Shown in pieces: positions 17,613 to 27,915 of a stretch of DNA of 60,283 nucleotides; the first letter of the stretch is position 1, and each line of letters starts with the position of its first letter. This DNA comes from Enterobacterales bacterium (GTDB lineage: Bacteria > Pseudomonadota > Gammaproteobacteria > Enterobacterales > Enterobacteriaceae). The position numbers and the translations under genes were made by a program. Where the stretch lies: contig BHES01000005.1 of assembly GCA_003864575.1 (NCBI GenBank), forward strand, positions 1 to 60,283, in the 5' to 3' direction. The notes below the pieces were generated by a model. The model was not told the origin of the DNA and did not search any database. It saw only the letters and a program-made list of their open reading frames with translations.

Positions 17613-19037
17613 ATGATTAAAAAACTGCACATCAAAACCTGGGGCTGCCAGATGAATGAGTATGACTCATCGAAAATGGCCGACCTGCTCGAAAGTACAC
17701 ACGGTTATCAGCTGACCGACATCGCGGAAGAAGCCGATATCCTGCTGTTGAATACCTGTTCTATTCGCGAAAAAGCTCAGGAAAAAGTGTTCAGTTTGCT
17801 CGGCCAATGGAAATTACTTAAAAAGAAAAACCCGGATGTGATCATTGGTGTCGGTGGCTGCGTGGCCTCGCAGGAAGGTGAAATGCTGCGCCAGCGCGCC
17901 CCCTGCGTCGATGTGGTTTTCGGTCCGCAAACGCTGCACCGTCTGCCAGAGATGATCAACCACGTACGCGGCACCAAAAGCCCTATCGTGGATATCAGCT
18001 TCCCGGAAATTGAGAAATTTGATCGTCTGCCGGAACCCCGCGCCGACGGACCGACCGCGTTTGTATCGATCATGGAAGGCTGTAACAAATATTGCAGCTT
18101 CTGCGTCGTACCTTACACCCGCGGGGAAGAAGTCAGCCGCCCGAGCGATGACGTGCTGTTTGAAATAGCCCAGTTGGCCGCACAGGGCGTGCGTGAAGTG
18201 AACCTGCTGGGGCAGAACGTCAACGCTTACCGTGGGGCGACTTATGATGGCGGTATTTGCCGTTTTTCCGAACTGTTACGCCTGGTGGCTGCCATCGACG
18301 GTATCGACCGCATCCGTTTTACCACCAGCCATCCGGTGGAGTTCACGGATGATATCATCGAGGTCTATAAAGACACGCCTGAGCTGGTGAGCTTCCTGCA
18401 TCTGCCGATCCAGAGCGGTTCTGACCGCATTCTGACTATGATGAAACGCCCGCATACAGTGCTGGAATATAAAGCGATTATCCGCAAACTGCGCGCGGTA
18501 CGTCCTGACATTCACATGAGTTCTGATTTCATCATTGGCTTCCCCGGTGAGACCAACGATGACTTCGAAAAAACCATGAAGCTGATCGCCGAGATTAATT
18601 ACGATGTGAGCTTCAGTTTCATCTACTCTTCCCGCCCAGGCACACCGGCGGCCGATATGCCAGATGACGTCAGTCTTGCAGAGAAAAAGCAGCGCTTACA
18701 GATTTTGCAGGACCGTATTACACAGCAGGTCGTACGATTCAGCCGCGCCACGCTCGGTACTGTGCAGCGTATTCTGGTGGAAGGGACATCGCGTAAAAGC
18801 GTGATGGAGCTGACCGGGCGCACCGAATGTAACCGTGTAGTGAATTTCGAAGGCACACCGGACATGATCGGCAAATTCGTGGATGTCGAAATTGTTGATG
18901 TCTACACTAACTCCCTTCGCGGTGTCATGATACGTACCGAAGAGCAGATGGCGATGCGCCTGCATGAATCCCCGGAATCCGTGATTGCCCGCACGCGCAA
19001 AGAAAATGACATTGGCGTCGGCATTTATCAGCCCTGA
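17613..19037 (+). CDS. miaB: tRNA-2-methylthio-N6-isopentenyladenosine synthase
   Basis: MiaB is a radical-SAM methylthiotransferase that modifies A37 of tRNAs reading UNN codons. The 474-residue product has the N-terminal UPF0004 domain with three cluster cysteines (GCQMNEYDS near 12, NTCSIREKA near 49, [10 protein letters not shown] near 83). The radical SAM CxxxCxxC motif is GCNKYCSFC near 157-164 and the C-terminal TRAM domain starts near 378. The TTG in frame at 17595 was passed over because ATG at 17613 gives the exact E. coli length. It probably modifies several of the tRNAs of this organism that read U-starting codons. Confidence 0.96.
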   Translation: MIKKLHIKTWGCQMNEYDSSKMADLLESTHGYQLTDIAEEADILLLNTCSIREKAQEKVFSLLGQWKLLKKKNPDVIIGVGGCVASQEGEMLRQRAPCVDVVFGPQTLHRLPEMINHVRGTKSPIVDISFPEIEKFDRLPEPRADGPTAFVSIMEGCNKYCSFCVVPYTRGEEVSRPSDDVLFEIAQLAAQGVREVNLLGQNVNAYRGATYDGGICRFSELLRLVAAIDGIDRIRFTTSHPVEFTDDIIEVYKDTPELVSFLHLPIQSGSDRILTMMKRPHTVLEYKAIIRKLRAVRPDIHMSSDFIIGFPGETNDDFEKTMKLIAEINYDVSFSFIYSSRPGTPAADMPDDVSLAEKKQRLQILQDRITQQVVRFSRATLGTVQRILVEGTSRKSVMELTGRTECNRVVNFEGTPDMIGKFVDVEIVDVYTNSLRGVMIRTEEQMAMRLHESPESVIARTRKENDIGVGIYQP

Positions 19038-19067
19038 CATCGTCGTTTTACGTATTCAATTCATCCA

Positions 19068-19096
19068 CAGGGCACCTTGGTGCCCTGCTTCTTTTT
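19068..19096 (+). terminator. miaB intrinsic terminator
   Basis: The stem CAGGGCACC / GGTGCCCTG is followed by CTTCTTTTT, 31 bases after the miaB stop. Confidence 0.85.
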
Positions 19097-19325
19097 ACCG
19101 TTCAGCGGAAAAGTCACCGACCTGACCATCAACACCGTTTAATTTTTCGAGACAGGCCGCATATTGTAACTAACACGCACCCGGTTCAACGGGTAACAAG
19201 GCATATTTTGCCAACGGCATGTATTATTAACCAAGGTATGGTGAACCTGGCGCTAGGTTTTCACGACGCGCCCACGCAAAAATGTCTGGCACATGAACCG
19301 GTCCCGAGTGGCCCAGAGGACGAGT

Positions 19326-20384
19326 TTGAACGTTGTAACACAAGAGATTTTGCTGGAACCCGAAGACAATCAGCGTTTGCTGAGCCTGTGCGGGCCGTTT
19401 GATGAAAACATTAAACAACTCGAACGCCGGTTAGGTGTCGAAATCAACCGTCGTGATAACGCCTTTAAGCTGGTCGGTAAGAGTCTGCCGGTAAACGCTG
19501 CGATAAATATTCTGCGCAACTTATACGTGGATACTGCGCCAGTACGCGGTGAAACACAGGACATCGATCCCGAAGCCATTCATTTGGCCATTAAAGAAAG
19601 CCGTGTCCTTGAGCAGACCGCCGAAAGCGTGCCGGACTACGGCAAATCAGTGATCATTAAAACCAAACGCGGCATGGTTAAGCCGCGAACGCCGAATCAG
19701 GCGCAGTACATTGCCAATATTTTCGACCACGATATTACCTTTGGTATCGGCCCTGCCGGTACGGGTAAGACCTATCTGGCGGTGGCGGCAGCCGTCGATG
19801 CGCTGGAACGTCAGGAAGTTCGCCGTATCCTGCTGACCCGCCCTGCCGTCGAAGCCGGTGAAAAGCTGGGCTTCCTGCCGGGTGATCTAAGCCAGAAGGT
19901 CGACCCGTATTTGCGTCCGCTGTATGATGCGCTGTTCGAAATGTTAGGTTTTGAGAAGGTCGAAAAGCTGATTGAACGCAATGTGATTGAAGTTGCGCCG
20001 CTGGCCTACATGCGTGGACGTACACTCAACGATGCCTTTATTATTTTGGACGAAAGCCAGAACACCTCGATTGAACAGATGAAAATGTTCCTGACCCGTA
20101 TCGGCTTTAATTCAAAAGCGGTGATAACCGGCGACGTGACCCAAATCGATCTGCCACGCCATCAGAAATCAGGCCTGCGCCATGCTATCGAAGTGCTCTC
20201 TTCCGTTGAGGAGCTCAGTTTCAACTTCTTCCACAGTGAAGACGTGGTCCGCCATCCGGTGGTAGCGCGCATTGTTGTTGCTTATGAAGCCTGGGAAGAA
20301 GAGGACCAAAAACGCCGCGATGCTATTACAGAGCAGCGCCGCCATGAATCCCATCAACCGTCGTCCCAACAGGTTAGTCAATGA
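19326..20384 (+). CDS. ybeZ: PhoH-like NTPase YbeZ
   Basis: This cytoplasmic PhoH-family ATPase works with the YbeY endoribonuclease in rRNA and RNA quality control. The 352-residue product has a KH-like N-terminal segment and the P-loop GPAGTGKT near 141-148 with Walker B IILDES near 245. TTG at 19326 is chosen: AGAGGACG sits at ideal spacing before it, and the resulting start LNVVTQE aligns with the E. coli start MNIDTRE. The in-frame ATG at 19293 has no comparable ribosome site. It overlaps ybeY by four bases and heads a ybeZ-ybeY-ybeX-lnt set. Confidence 0.93.
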   Translation: MNVVTQEILLEPEDNQRLLSLCGPFDENIKQLERRLGVEINRRDNAFKLVGKSLPVNAAINILRNLYVDTAPVRGETQDIDPEAIHLAIKESRVLEQTAESVPDYGKSVIIKTKRGMVKPRTPNQAQYIANIFDHDITFGIGPAGTGKTYLAVAAAVDALERQEVRRILLTRPAVEAGEKLGFLPGDLSQKVDPYLRPLYDALFEMLGFEKVEKLIERNVIEVAPLAYMRGRTLNDAFIILDESQNTSIEQMKMFLTRIGFNSKAVITGDVTQIDLPRHQKSGLRHAIEVLSSVEELSFNFFHSEDVVRHPVVARIVVAYEAWEEEDQKRRDAITEQRRHESHQPSSQQVSQ

Positions 20385-20872
20385 GTCAGGTTATTCTCGA
20401 TTTACAAATTGCATGTGAAAACAGTGATGGTTTACCGGCTGAAAGTGATTTTCAGAAATGGCTGGATGTTGTCCTGCCACAGTTTCAGGAAGAGTCAGAA
20501 GTGACCATCCGTATTGTTGATGATGCTGAAAGCCACGAACTGAATATGACCTATCGTGGTAAAGACAAATCCACCAACGTGTTATCCTTCCCGTTCGAAG
20601 CGCCTCCGGGTATGGAGTTGCCGCTGCTGGGTGATCTGGTCATCTGCCGTCAGGTGGTTGAAAAAGAAGCTCAGGAGCAACAGAAGACCCTGCTGGCACA
20701 TTGGGCGCATATGGTTGTTCACGGCAGTCTGCATCTGCTAGGGTATGACCACATCGTCGATGAAGAAGCTGATGAAATGGAGTCTATCGAGATCGAAATT
20801 ATGCAAAGTCTGGGCTACCCGGATCCGTATATTTTCATCGAAGATGACGAGAAAGACGACATTCGAGATTAG
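20381..20872 (+). CDS. ybeY: Endoribonuclease YbeY
   Basis: YbeY is a zinc metalloprotein needed for 16S rRNA 3' maturation and 70S quality control. The 163-residue product carries the family signature H-x3-H-x5-H in [11 protein letters not shown] near 114-124, and the conserved TNVLSFPFE near 60. Its ATG overlaps the ybeZ stop (ATGA), so the two are translationally coupled. The C-terminus is rich in Asp and Glu. Confidence 0.97.
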   Translation: MSQVILDLQIACENSDGLPAESDFQKWLDVVLPQFQEESEVTIRIVDDAESHELNMTYRGKDKSTNVLSFPFEAPPGMELPLLGDLVICRQVVEKEAQEQQKTLLAHWAHMVVHGSLHLLGYDHIVDEEADEMESIEIEIMQSLGYPDPYIFIEDDEKDDIRD

Positions 20873-20957
20873 TCATAACGCCCCACCTTCCTCGCGGCAG
20901 GTGGCCCGTTTTACTGATTATTATTTCCCTTACTATGAGTAAACTTAACCAAACGCC

Positions 20958-21836
20958 ATGAGCGATGACCATTCACAAAATAGTGACAGCCCCAGTCCCA
21001 AGAAGGGCTTCTTTTCCCTTATTCTTAGCCAATTGTTTCACGGTGAACCAAAAAACCGTGGCGACCTGGTTGAGCTGATCCGTGATTCCGAGCAGAACGA
21101 CCTGATCGATCCCGATACCCGTGACATGCTTGAAGGCGTGATGGATATCGCCGAGCAGCGTGTTCGCGACATCATGATCCCGCGTTCACAAATGATCACG
21201 CTCAAACGTAATCAGCCGCTGGAAGAGTGCCTCGATGTCATCATCGAATCCGCACACTCCCGCTTCCCGGTGATCAGCGAGGATAAGGACCATATTGAAG
21301 GCATCCTGATGGCCAAGGATCTGCTGCCATTTATGCGCACAGCTTCCGAGCCATTCAGCATTGATAAAGTGCTGAGAACTGCCGTAGTGGTCCCTGAAAG
21401 CAAGCGTGTTGACCGCATGCTGAAGGAGTTCCGCTCACAGCGTTACCATATGGCTATCGTCGTCGACGAGTTCGGCGGGGTTTCCGGTTTGGTGACTATC
21501 GAAGATATCCTTGAACTGATCGTGGGCGAAATTGATGACGAATATGATGAAGCGGAAGATCTTGATATCCGCCAGCTCAGTCGTCACACCTACACCGTCC
21601 GCGCTTTGGCACCGATAGAAGACTTTAACGAAATCTTCCAGACTAACTACAGTGACGACGAAGTCGATACCATTGGTGGTCTGGTAATGCAGTCGTTCGG
21701 CCATTTACCGGCCCGCGGCGAAACCATTGAAATCGACGGTTACCTGTTCAAAGTTGCGATGGCCGACAGCCGACGTATTATTCAGGTTCACGTAAAAATA
21801 CCGGACGACGCGCCGCAACCGAAATTGGAAGAATAA
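20958..21836 (+). CDS. corC: CorC/YbeX CBS-domain protein
   Basis: This cytoplasmic protein of 292 residues has two CBS domains (about 70-130 and 135-190) and a C-terminal CorC/HlyC domain (about 205-285). It is known as CorC, linked to Mg/Co efflux, and as YbeX, linked to ribosome homeostasis through its fixed place beside ybeY. Unlike the larger HlyC/CorC exporters it has no DUF21 membrane domain. It lies in one transcription unit with ybeZ, ybeY and lnt; lnt begins 7 bases after its stop. Confidence 0.95.
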   Translation: MSDDHSQNSDSPSPKKGFFSLILSQLFHGEPKNRGDLVELIRDSEQNDLIDPDTRDMLEGVMDIAEQRVRDIMIPRSQMITLKRNQPLEECLDVIIESAHSRFPVISEDKDHIEGILMAKDLLPFMRTASEPFSIDKVLRTAVVVPESKRVDRMLKEFRSQRYHMAIVVDEFGGVSGLVTIEDILELIVGEIDDEYDEAEDLDIRQLSRHTYTVRALAPIEDFNEIFQTNYSDDEVDTIGGLVMQSFGHLPARGETIEIDGYLFKVAMADSRRIIQVHVKIPDDAPQPKLEE

Positions 21837-21843
21837 TTACTCC

Positions 21844-23379
21844 ATGGCAATTGCCTCTTTATACCAACGCCAGCGGGTTCGCGCCCTGCTGGCGCTCTTA
21901 TTCGGTGCCTGTGGCACACTCTCCTTTTCACCTTACGATTTCTGGCCAGCCGCCCTTGTCTCACTGTGCGGGTTACTGGCGTTAACTCTCGACCGCCGTC
22001 CTGGTCAATCCGCATGGATTGGCTTTTGCTGGGGCCTCGGGTTATTCGGCAGCGGTGTCAATTGGGTCTATGTCAGTATCGCCACTTTTGGCGGTATGCC
22101 GGAAGCGATCAATCTGTTTTTAGTGGTACTGCTGGCGTGTTATCTCTCCCTTTACACTATGGTGTTTGCCGGTTTACTCAGTCGCCTGTGGCCAAAAACC
22201 ACCTGGTGGAAACTGGCGCTGGCCGCTCCGGCCCTGTGGCAGGTTACTGAATTCCTGCGTGGCTGGGTCCTAACCGGTTTCCCATGGTTACAGTTTGGCT
22301 ACAGCCAGATTGACGGCCCCCTCAAAGGTCTTGCGCCGATTGCAGGTGTAGACAGCATCACGCTGCTTATGACCGCCATCAGTGGCCTGCTGGTCTATGC
22401 CATACATCAGCGTCGCAAAATGCCTGCGGTGATTGCGCTGGCCATGTTGCTGTTGCCCTGGTCACTGCGTTACGTGCACTGGTATCAGCCGCAGGAAGAT
22501 AAAAAGGTGGATGTCGCACTGGTGCAGGGCAACATTGAACAGTCAATGAAATGGGACCCGAAATTGCTGGCGGGCGCGCTGCAAACCTACATGGATCTCA
22601 GCCGTCCTTATCTCGGTAAGGCCAAGATGATTATCTGGCCAGAATCTGCCATTTCAGATATCGAATCTGAACAGCAGCAGTTCCTGACCATGATGGATGA
22701 TCTGTACCGGTCCAAAGGTTCCCAGTTAGTGACCGGCATTATTGACGCGCGTCGCACCAGTGAAAATATGCACGTTTACAACAGCGCCATTGTGCTGGGT
22801 GGTGAAAAACAATACCGCTATCCGGACAGCAACCGCTTTGATAAATACCATCTGGTGCCGTTCGGTGAATTCGTTCCGCTGGAAGCAATTCTTCGCCCAT
22901 TGGCCCCGTTCTTTGATTTACCGATGTCAGGGCTGAGCCGTGGTGATTATATTCAGAAGCCGTTACAGGTCGATGGTATGAACCTGACCACCGCGATTTG
23001 CTATGAAATTGTCTTCGGTGAGCAGGTGCGGGATAACGTACGCCCTGATACTGATTTCCTGCTGACTATCTCCAACGACGCCTGGTTTGGGCACTCCATC
23101 GGGCCGTGGCAGCACTTCCAGATGGCGCGGATGCGCGCGCTGGAGCTCGGTCGACCGCTATTGCGCAGCACTAACAATGGCGTAACCGCCGCTGTGGATG
23201 CCAATGGCGATGTGATTGCCCAAATCCCGCAATTCACCCGTCAGGTGTTGAATGTGGAAGTCACCCCGACCACTGGTGTTACGCCTTATGCCCGCTTCGG
23301 CTGGTGGCCGACCTGGTTTATCACTCTGGTGATAGCCGTTATCGCACTAATCCTTAACCGGCGACGTGTAGTGAAATAA
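21844..23379 (+). CDS. lnt: Apolipoprotein N-acyltransferase
   Basis: Lnt adds the third acyl chain to lipoprotein N-terminal Cys on the periplasmic side of the inner membrane. The 511-residue product has six N-terminal membrane helices (about 10-205), a nitrilase-like domain and a C-terminal helix near 485-505. The catalytic Glu is in WPESAISD near 267, Lys in the [10 protein letters not shown] stretch near 335, and Cys in [10 protein letters not shown] near 387. Its substrates include the lipoproteins encoded here: LptE, RlpA and ChiQ. Confidence 0.97.
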   Translation: MAIASLYQRQRVRALLALLFGACGTLSFSPYDFWPAALVSLCGLLALTLDRRPGQSAWIGFCWGLGLFGSGVNWVYVSIATFGGMPEAINLFLVVLLACYLSLYTMVFAGLLSRLWPKTTWWKLALAAPALWQVTEFLRGWVLTGFPWLQFGYSQIDGPLKGLAPIAGVDSITLLMTAISGLLVYAIHQRRKMPAVIALAMLLLPWSLRYVHWYQPQEDKKVDVALVQGNIEQSMKWDPKLLAGALQTYMDLSRPYLGKAKMIIWPESAISDIESEQQQFLTMMDDLYRSKGSQLVTGIIDARRTSENMHVYNSAIVLGGEKQYRYPDSNRFDKYHLVPFGEFVPLEAILRPLAPFFDLPMSGLSRGDYIQKPLQVDGMNLTTAICYEIVFGEQVRDNVRPDTDFLLTISNDAWFGHSIGPWQHFQMARMRALELGRPLLRSTNNGVTAAVDANGDVIAQIPQFTRQVLNVEVTPTTGVTPYARFGWWPTWFITLVIAVIALILNRRRVVK

Positions 23380-23406
23380 CCCGGATACTACTGGTAAATC
23401 CCTGAC

Positions 23407-23435
23407 AACGGGCGCTTAACGGCGCCCGTTTTTTT
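23407..23435 (+). terminator. lnt operon terminator
   Basis: The 9-bp stem AACGGGCGC / GCGCCCGTT with a six-base loop is followed by T5-7, 27 bases after the lnt stop. Confidence 0.93.
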
Positions 23436-23454
23436 GTGCCAAAAATCCGGCCAG

Positions 23455-23470
23455 TGGCACGCATCTTGCT
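23455..23470 (+). promoter_or_regulatory. Sigma-54 (RpoN) promoter of gltIJKL
   Basis: TGGCACGCATCTTGCT matches the -24/-12 consensus TGGCAC-N5-TTGCW in every conserved position and spacing. The E. coli gltI gene is a known nitrogen (NtrC/RpoN) regulated target, which supports the call. Confidence 0.85.
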
Positions 23471-23747
23471 ACATCTAATTGAAAGTTATCTGTTTACTTA
23501 TTTTTGCTGACCAGATGCATCATTTTGGAACACATCGTTTAAAAAATAGCCCCCAATGTGGTGCAACGATGTTTTACTGCTTTGAATTGGTGCGCGTCCT
23601 GTCTCAAAAAAGAAACATTGTGGTTTCATTATCTTCACATTCAGCTATTTTCGAATCAGGTAAATTGAGTAGCTAAATACTTTACGACCTATAAGTGCTT
23701 CCTGATCCATCCGTTTGGATCCTTAATGACAGCAAAGGAGTTGGACC

Positions 23748-24644
23748 ATGCAAATGCGCAAATTGGCGTTATCGGTACTGCTGGCAAGTTTGGCAGCAAG
23801 TAGCGTAGCCCATGCAGAAGACCTGACCGGTACACTGAAAAAAATCAAAGATAACGGCGTTATCGTCGTGGGTCACCGTGAATCTTCTGTGCCATTTTCT
23901 TACTACAACAACGAACAAAAAGTGGTGGGCTACTCTCAGGACTACTCCAACGCCATCGTTGATGCGGTGAAGAAAAAGCTGAATATGCCTAATCTGCAAG
24001 TGAAAATGATGCCAATCACTTCGCAAAACCGTATTCCTTTACTGCAAAACGGGACTTACGATTTCGAGTGCGGTTCCACCACCAATAACCTGGAACGCCA
24101 GCAACAAGCAGCTTTCTCTGACACTATTTTCGTCATCGGTACCCGCCTGCTGGTGAAGAAAGGCTCAGACATTAAAGATTTCGATAATCTGAAAGGCAAG
24201 ACCGTGGTTGTCACCTCAGGCACCACTTCTGAAGTTCTGCTGAACAAATTAAACGAAGAGAAGAAACTGGATCTGCGCATCATCAGCGCTAAAGACCATG
24301 GCGACTCGTTCCGTACTCTTGAAACCGGCCGTGCTGTTGCTTTTATGATGGATGATGCCCTGCTGGCGGGTGAACGTGCTAAAGCTAAAAAACCTGATGA
24401 CTGGGTTATTGTCGGCACACCGCAATCTAAAGAAGCTTATGGCTGCATGATGCGTAAAGACGACGCTGGCTTCAAAACGCTGGTTGATGACACCATCGTG
24501 AAAGAGCAAACCTCCGGTGAAGCCACTAAGTGGTTTGAAACCTGGTTCAAACAGCCTATTCCTCCGAAAAACCTGAACATGAACTTTGAACTGTCAGATG
24601 ACATGAAAGCCCTGTTCAAAGCGCCGAACGACAAAGCGCTGTAA
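23748..24644 (+). CDS. gltI: Glutamate/aspartate periplasmic binding protein
   Basis: GltI captures Glu and Asp in the periplasm for the GltJKL importer. The 298-residue product has a classic Sec signal (about 1-24, AHA cleavage before EDLTG) and a class F amino-acid-binding fold. Conserved ligand and hinge segments include VGHRESSVPFSYY near 42-54, TSQNRIPLLQNGTYDFECG and TSGTTSEVLLN. It ends with the PPKNLNMNFELSD tail known from E. coli. Upstream is a sigma-54 promoter, so nitrogen limitation should induce it. Confidence 0.97.
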   Translation: MQMRKLALSVLLASLAASSVAHAEDLTGTLKKIKDNGVIVVGHRESSVPFSYYNNEQKVVGYSQDYSNAIVDAVKKKLNMPNLQVKMMPITSQNRIPLLQNGTYDFECGSTTNNLERQQQAAFSDTIFVIGTRLLVKKGSDIKDFDNLKGKTVVVTSGTTSEVLLNKLNEEKKLDLRIISAKDHGDSFRTLETGRAVAFMMDDALLAGERAKAKKPDDWVIVGTPQSKEAYGCMMRKDDAGFKTLVDDTIVKEQTSGEATKWFETWFKQPIPPKNLNMNFELSDDMKALFKAPNDKAL

Positions 24645-24773
24645 GAAATACCCGACAGACAGGTATAACCAAGAGAAGTATCAAGTATAAGAGCTGGCCC
24701 ACCAGCTCGTGATGATGGTCCGAAAGGGCAGACAGACCGGATGCGGGGTGGTCGTTCCCCACCTCGCATTTTT
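24645..24773 (+). ncRNA. sroC: SroC-like 3' UTR-derived sRNA in gltI-gltJ gap
   Basis: In E. coli and Salmonella the gltI-gltJ gap yields SroC, an RNA cut from the polycistronic mRNA that sponges GcvB. The gap here has the same location and shape: a single-stranded purine-rich start, a hairpin GAGCTGG/CCAGCTC near 24691-24708, and an 11-bp terminator-like stem ATGCGGGGTGG / CCACCTCGCAT (24741-24769) with T-run. The 5' end by RNase E processing is not defined; the range runs from the gltI stop. Read-through of this hairpin would set a high GltI to GltJKL ratio. Confidence 0.65.
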
Positions 24774-24844
24774 CCGTCACTTACCCGTGTGTTGGTTACC
24801 TCATCACTCAAGGGGTAGTTTATTACCCGCGTCATGGAGTTTTT

Positions 24845-25585
24845 ATGTCAATAGATTGGAACTGGGGCATCTTTCTGCAACAAGCCCCCTTTGGTAATAC
24901 CACCTATTTGGGCTGGATTTGGAATGGATTTCAGGTCACCGTCGCACTGTCGATTTGTGCCTGGATCATCGCCTTCTTCGTCGGCTCCCTGTTCGGTATT
25001 CTGCGTACCGTCCCCAACCGTTTTCTCTCTGGCATCGGTACTTGTTACGTTGAATTGTTCCGTAACGTACCGCTGATTGTTCAATTCTTTATCTGGTATC
25101 TGGTGGTGCCTGAACTGCTGCCGGAAAACATCGGCATGTGGTTTAAGTCAGAGCTGGCACCAAACATACAATTTTTCTCCTCATCCGTTATCTGCCTGGG
25201 CCTGTTTACCGCCGCCCGCGTCTGTGAGCAGGTGCGTGCCGCAATACAGTCACTGCCAAGTGGGCAGCGCAACGCCGGACTGGCAATGGGTCTAACATTG
25301 CCACAGACCTACCGCTATGTGCTGCTGCCGAACGCTTACCGCGTGATCGTGCCGCCAATGACCTCTGAGATGGTTAACCTGGTAAAAAACTCGGCTATTG
25401 CCTCGACCATTGGTCTGGTCGACATGGCCGCGCAAGCCGGGAAATTGCTGGATTATTCTGCTCACGCCTATGAATCATTTACTGCCATTACCGTCGCCTA
25501 CGTCATCATCAATGCGGTCATCATGCTACTGATGCATTTTGTAGAACGTAAAGTCCGCCTGCCGGGCAACATGGGAGGTAAATAA
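24845..25585 (+). CDS. gltJ: Glutamate/aspartate ABC transporter permease
   Basis: This inner-membrane permease subunit has 246 residues and about five to six helices, with the HisMQ-type cytoplasmic coupling loop [22 protein letters not shown] near 122-143 (the EAA motif). It pairs with GltK to form the channel and is energised by GltL. Its start lies after the SroC-like hairpin, and gltK follows two bases after its stop. Confidence 0.96.
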   Translation: MSIDWNWGIFLQQAPFGNTTYLGWIWNGFQVTVALSICAWIIAFFVGSLFGILRTVPNRFLSGIGTCYVELFRNVPLIVQFFIWYLVVPELLPENIGMWFKSELAPNIQFFSSSVICLGLFTAARVCEQVRAAIQSLPSGQRNAGLAMGLTLPQTYRYVLLPNAYRVIVPPMTSEMVNLVKNSAIASTIGLVDMAAQAGKLLDYSAHAYESFTAITVAYVIINAVIMLLMHFVERKVRLPGNMGGK

Positions 25586-25587
25586 TC

Positions 25588-26265
25588 ATGCATGATTTTG
25601 ACTGGAGTTCGATTGGTCCCGGCCTGCCCTATTTATGGCAGGGGATGTTAATTACGCTGCAAATCACCGGCATCGCGATTGTGTTCGGTATTTTGTGGGG
25701 AACCCTGCTGGCCGTAATGCGCCTGTCAACATTCAAGCCCATCAGCTGGTTTGCGGCCGCGTATGTGAATTTGTTCCGCGCTGTTCCGCTGGTCATGGTG
25801 CTGCTGTGGTTTTACCTGATTGTGCCAAGTTTTCTGCAAAAGGTACTGGGACTGTCACCCAAAACTGATATCCGTCTGATTTCCGCCATGGTGGCCTTTG
25901 CGCTGTTTGAAGCGGCTTACTATTCCGAAATCATTCGTGCCGGGATCATCAGCATCGCGCGGGGACAATCTTCTGCTGCGCTGGCACTCGGAATGACGCA
26001 ATGGCAATCGATGCAGTTGGTGATTTTACCGCAGGCGTTCCGTGCCATGGTGCCATTGTTGCTGACTCAGGCCATTGTCTTGTTCCAGGATACTTCACTG
26101 GTTTTCGTTCTCGGCCTCGCTGACTTCTTCCGCAGCGCTTCTAACATTGGCGACCGTGACGGTACGCTGGTTGAGATGGTGCTGTTTGCTGGACTTATCT
26201 ATTTTGTTATCAGCCTTTCCGCTTCCTTGCTGGTGCGTTATTTGAAGAAAAGGACCGTTTCATGA
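25588..26265 (+). CDS. gltK: Glutamate/aspartate ABC transporter permease
   Basis: This is the second inner-membrane permease subunit (225 residues; E. coli 224) of the Glu/Asp importer. It has hydrophobic helices from about 20 onwards and the EAA coupling loop [23 protein letters not shown] near 112-134. Its stop overlaps the gltL start (ATGA), so the two are coupled. Confidence 0.96.
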   Translation: MHDFDWSSIGPGLPYLWQGMLITLQITGIAIVFGILWGTLLAVMRLSTFKPISWFAAAYVNLFRAVPLVMVLLWFYLIVPSFLQKVLGLSPKTDIRLISAMVAFALFEAAYYSEIIRAGIISIARGQSSAALALGMTQWQSMQLVILPQAFRAMVPLLLTQAIVLFQDTSLVFVLGLADFFRSASNIGDRDGTLVEMVLFAGLIYFVISLSASLLVRYLKKRTVS

Positions 26266-26987
26266 TTTCACTGAAAAATGTTTCTAAGTGGTATGGGCAC
26301 TTCCAGGTGCTGACCGATTGCAGCACCGAAGTTAAAAAAGGTGAAGTTGTGGTGGTTTGCGGCCCGTCAGGGTCAGGTAAGTCAACGCTGATTAAAACCG
26401 TTAATGGTCTTGAGCCGATTCAGAAAGGAGAAATTCTGGTTAACGGCACGCCGGTCAACAATAAGAAAACTAACCTGGCACAGCTGCGTGCGAAAGTCGG
26501 TATGGTGTTCCAGCATTTCGAGCTGTTCCCGCATCTGTCGATCATTGAGAACCTGACGCTGGCGCAGGTCAAAGTACTGAAGCGCGACAAAGCCGCCGCC
26601 AAAGATAAAGGGCTGAAGTTGCTCGAGCGCGTCGGTTTATCCGCTCATGCCAATAAATTCCCCGGCCAGCTGTCAGGCGGACAGCAGCAGCGTGTCGCAA
26701 TCGCCCGTGCGCTGTGCATGGATCCGATCGCAATGCTGTTTGATGAGCCGACCTCAGCGCTTGACCCGGAAATGATCAACGAAGTTCTGGATGTCATGGT
26801 AGAACTGGCCAACGAAGGCATGACCATGATGGTGGTGACCCACGAAATGGGCTTCGCGCGCAAAGTGGCTAACCGAGTGATTTTCATGGATGAAGGTAAA
26901 ATCGTCGAAGACCGCAATAAAGACGACTTCTTTAATAACCCAGAATCTGACCGCGCCCGCGACTTCCTGGCGAAGATTTTGCACTAA
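26262..26987 (+). CDS. gltL: Glutamate/aspartate ABC transporter ATPase
   Basis: This cytoplasmic ATP-binding subunit has 241 residues. Walker A is GPSGSGKS near 35-42, the Q-loop is [10 protein letters not shown] near 82, the ABC signature is LSGGQQQR near 134-141, Walker B is AMLFDEPTS near 158 and the switch is VVTHEMG near 192. It is the last gene of gltIJKL; no clear terminator follows, and an ERIC-like palindrome occupies the gap to ybeL. Confidence 0.97.
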   Translation: MISLKNVSKWYGHFQVLTDCSTEVKKGEVVVVCGPSGSGKSTLIKTVNGLEPIQKGEILVNGTPVNNKKTNLAQLRAKVGMVFQHFELFPHLSIIENLTLAQVKVLKRDKAAAKDKGLKLLERVGLSAHANKFPGQLSGGQQQRVAIARALCMDPIAMLFDEPTSALDPEMINEVLDVMVELANEGMTMMVVTHEMGFARKVANRVIFMDEGKIVEDRNKDDFFNNPESDRARDFLAKILH

Positions 26988-27016
26988 GACTACTTTTAGA
27001 AAAAGGATTTACAGCG

Positions 27017-27136
27017 TCAGGCGTCATCGGCGCAGCCAGTTTGCGTTCGGCCAGCGCGCAGTGCCCGGAGCGTACACAAAGTACGTGAGGAGCACGAGCA
27101 CTGCCCGAACACAAACTGGCGAGTAAGATAGCCTGA
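27017..27136. repeat. ERIC-like imperfect palindromic repeat (about 120 bp)
   Basis: The element is bounded by TCAGGC and GCCTGA. Its long arms pair as GCCAGTTTGCGTTCGGCCAG (27035-27054) against GCCAGTTTGTGTTCGGGCAG read from 27120 on the other strand, closing on GTACACAAAGTAC at the centre. Size, palindromy and the GnnnGTACnnnAGTACGTGA-type core resemble ERIC/IRU elements found between genes of enterics. It has no ORF and is likely a non-autonomous mobile element transcribed as a large hairpin downstream of gltL and ybeL. Confidence 0.7.
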
Positions 27137-27143
27137 AAATCAA

Positions 27144-27644
27144 TCAAGGTTCGAACGCTTTGCGGCTGAACTCTGTTCCCCCACATTCAGGGCATTTTGA
27201 GAGTATCTCCGGCGTGTAAACGGCGAGCGTAAAGTGGCATTTTTCGCAGACCAGATTCCCAAGGCCCACCACTTCCCCACTATGGTAAATACCGTGGTGG
27301 TTGACGTCTTTAAAGACCTCTTTCCACTCCAGTTGGGTTTTATCGGTCATGTCAGCCAACTCTTTCCACAAACTCTCTTTGATGATACGCATAAATACGC
27401 TGTCATCTTCACTATCTTCAACCGGCGCCGCCTGCTGGTTGGCCACATATTGACGAGAAAACTCGTGGAGATCACGACGGACAGAATAGGTTAACTGTTC
27501 AATTTGCAGGTCGGTTAGCTTCCCTTCCCTTTCCAGCGTGGCGCGGGCATCCTGAACCAGGACATCGATATCACGTTCGCCATTTTGCAAACGCTCAGTT
27601 AATGATGTCACTAACTGACGATAGTACTGCGCAACATTGTTCAT
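27144..27644 (-). CDS. ybeL: Zinc-ribbon protein YbeL (DUF1451)
   Basis: This 166-residue cytoplasmic protein is helical and charged in its first about 120 residues and ends in a zinc ribbon, CEKCHFTLAVY ... KCPECGGTEF near 133-160. Its length (E. coli 160) and its place convergent with gltL and divergent from leuS fit YbeL. Its function is not known. ATG at 27644 follows an AGGGGG-type ribosome site. Confidence 0.92.
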   Translation of the reverse strand: MNNVAQYYRQLVTSLTERLQNGERDIDVLVQDARATLEREGKLTDLQIEQLTYSVRRDLHEFSRQYVANQQAAPVEDSEDDSVFMRIIKESLWKELADMTDKTQLEWKEVFKDVNHHGIYHSGEVVGLGNLVCEKCHFTLAVYTPEILSKCPECGGTEFSRKAFEP

Positions 27645-27915
27645 AAATCCCCCTTAGCAATACAACATTTAACCGACTTAACGCTTTCTGCTTCTTACTC
27701 TACTTTAGTCGTAAATCACTGATCCAGTACGGACAATATCCCGAGGTGCCTCGCACTTTAAGAATAATCACGCCCCATGAAGCAGAAAACCCCCTTCACA
27801 GCGCGCTTGGTGTTGTTGCCTCAGGCGCTTATCAGCTATGCTATGCGGATCTTTTGATTAAAACTATTTGAGCTACAGGCGTAGCTGTTTTTCACTCACA
27901 GGACCACCGGCCGCC
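27645..27915. promoter_or_regulatory. ybeL-leuS divergent promoter region
   Basis: The 271 bases between the two starts hold both promoters. An in-frame extension of leuS to 27868 exists, but the family start is at 27916. Nothing else was recognised. Confidence 0.5.

Larger units (their letters stand above)
23380..23747 (+). promoter_or_regulatory. lnt-gltI intergenic region
   Basis: This 368-base gap starts with the lnt terminator, then a consensus sigma-54 promoter at 23455-23470 and about 277 bases of AT-rich leader containing GGTGC half-sites that could bind NtrC. A good AAAGGAG ribosome site precedes gltI. No small ORF in the gap looks real. Confidence 0.7.
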
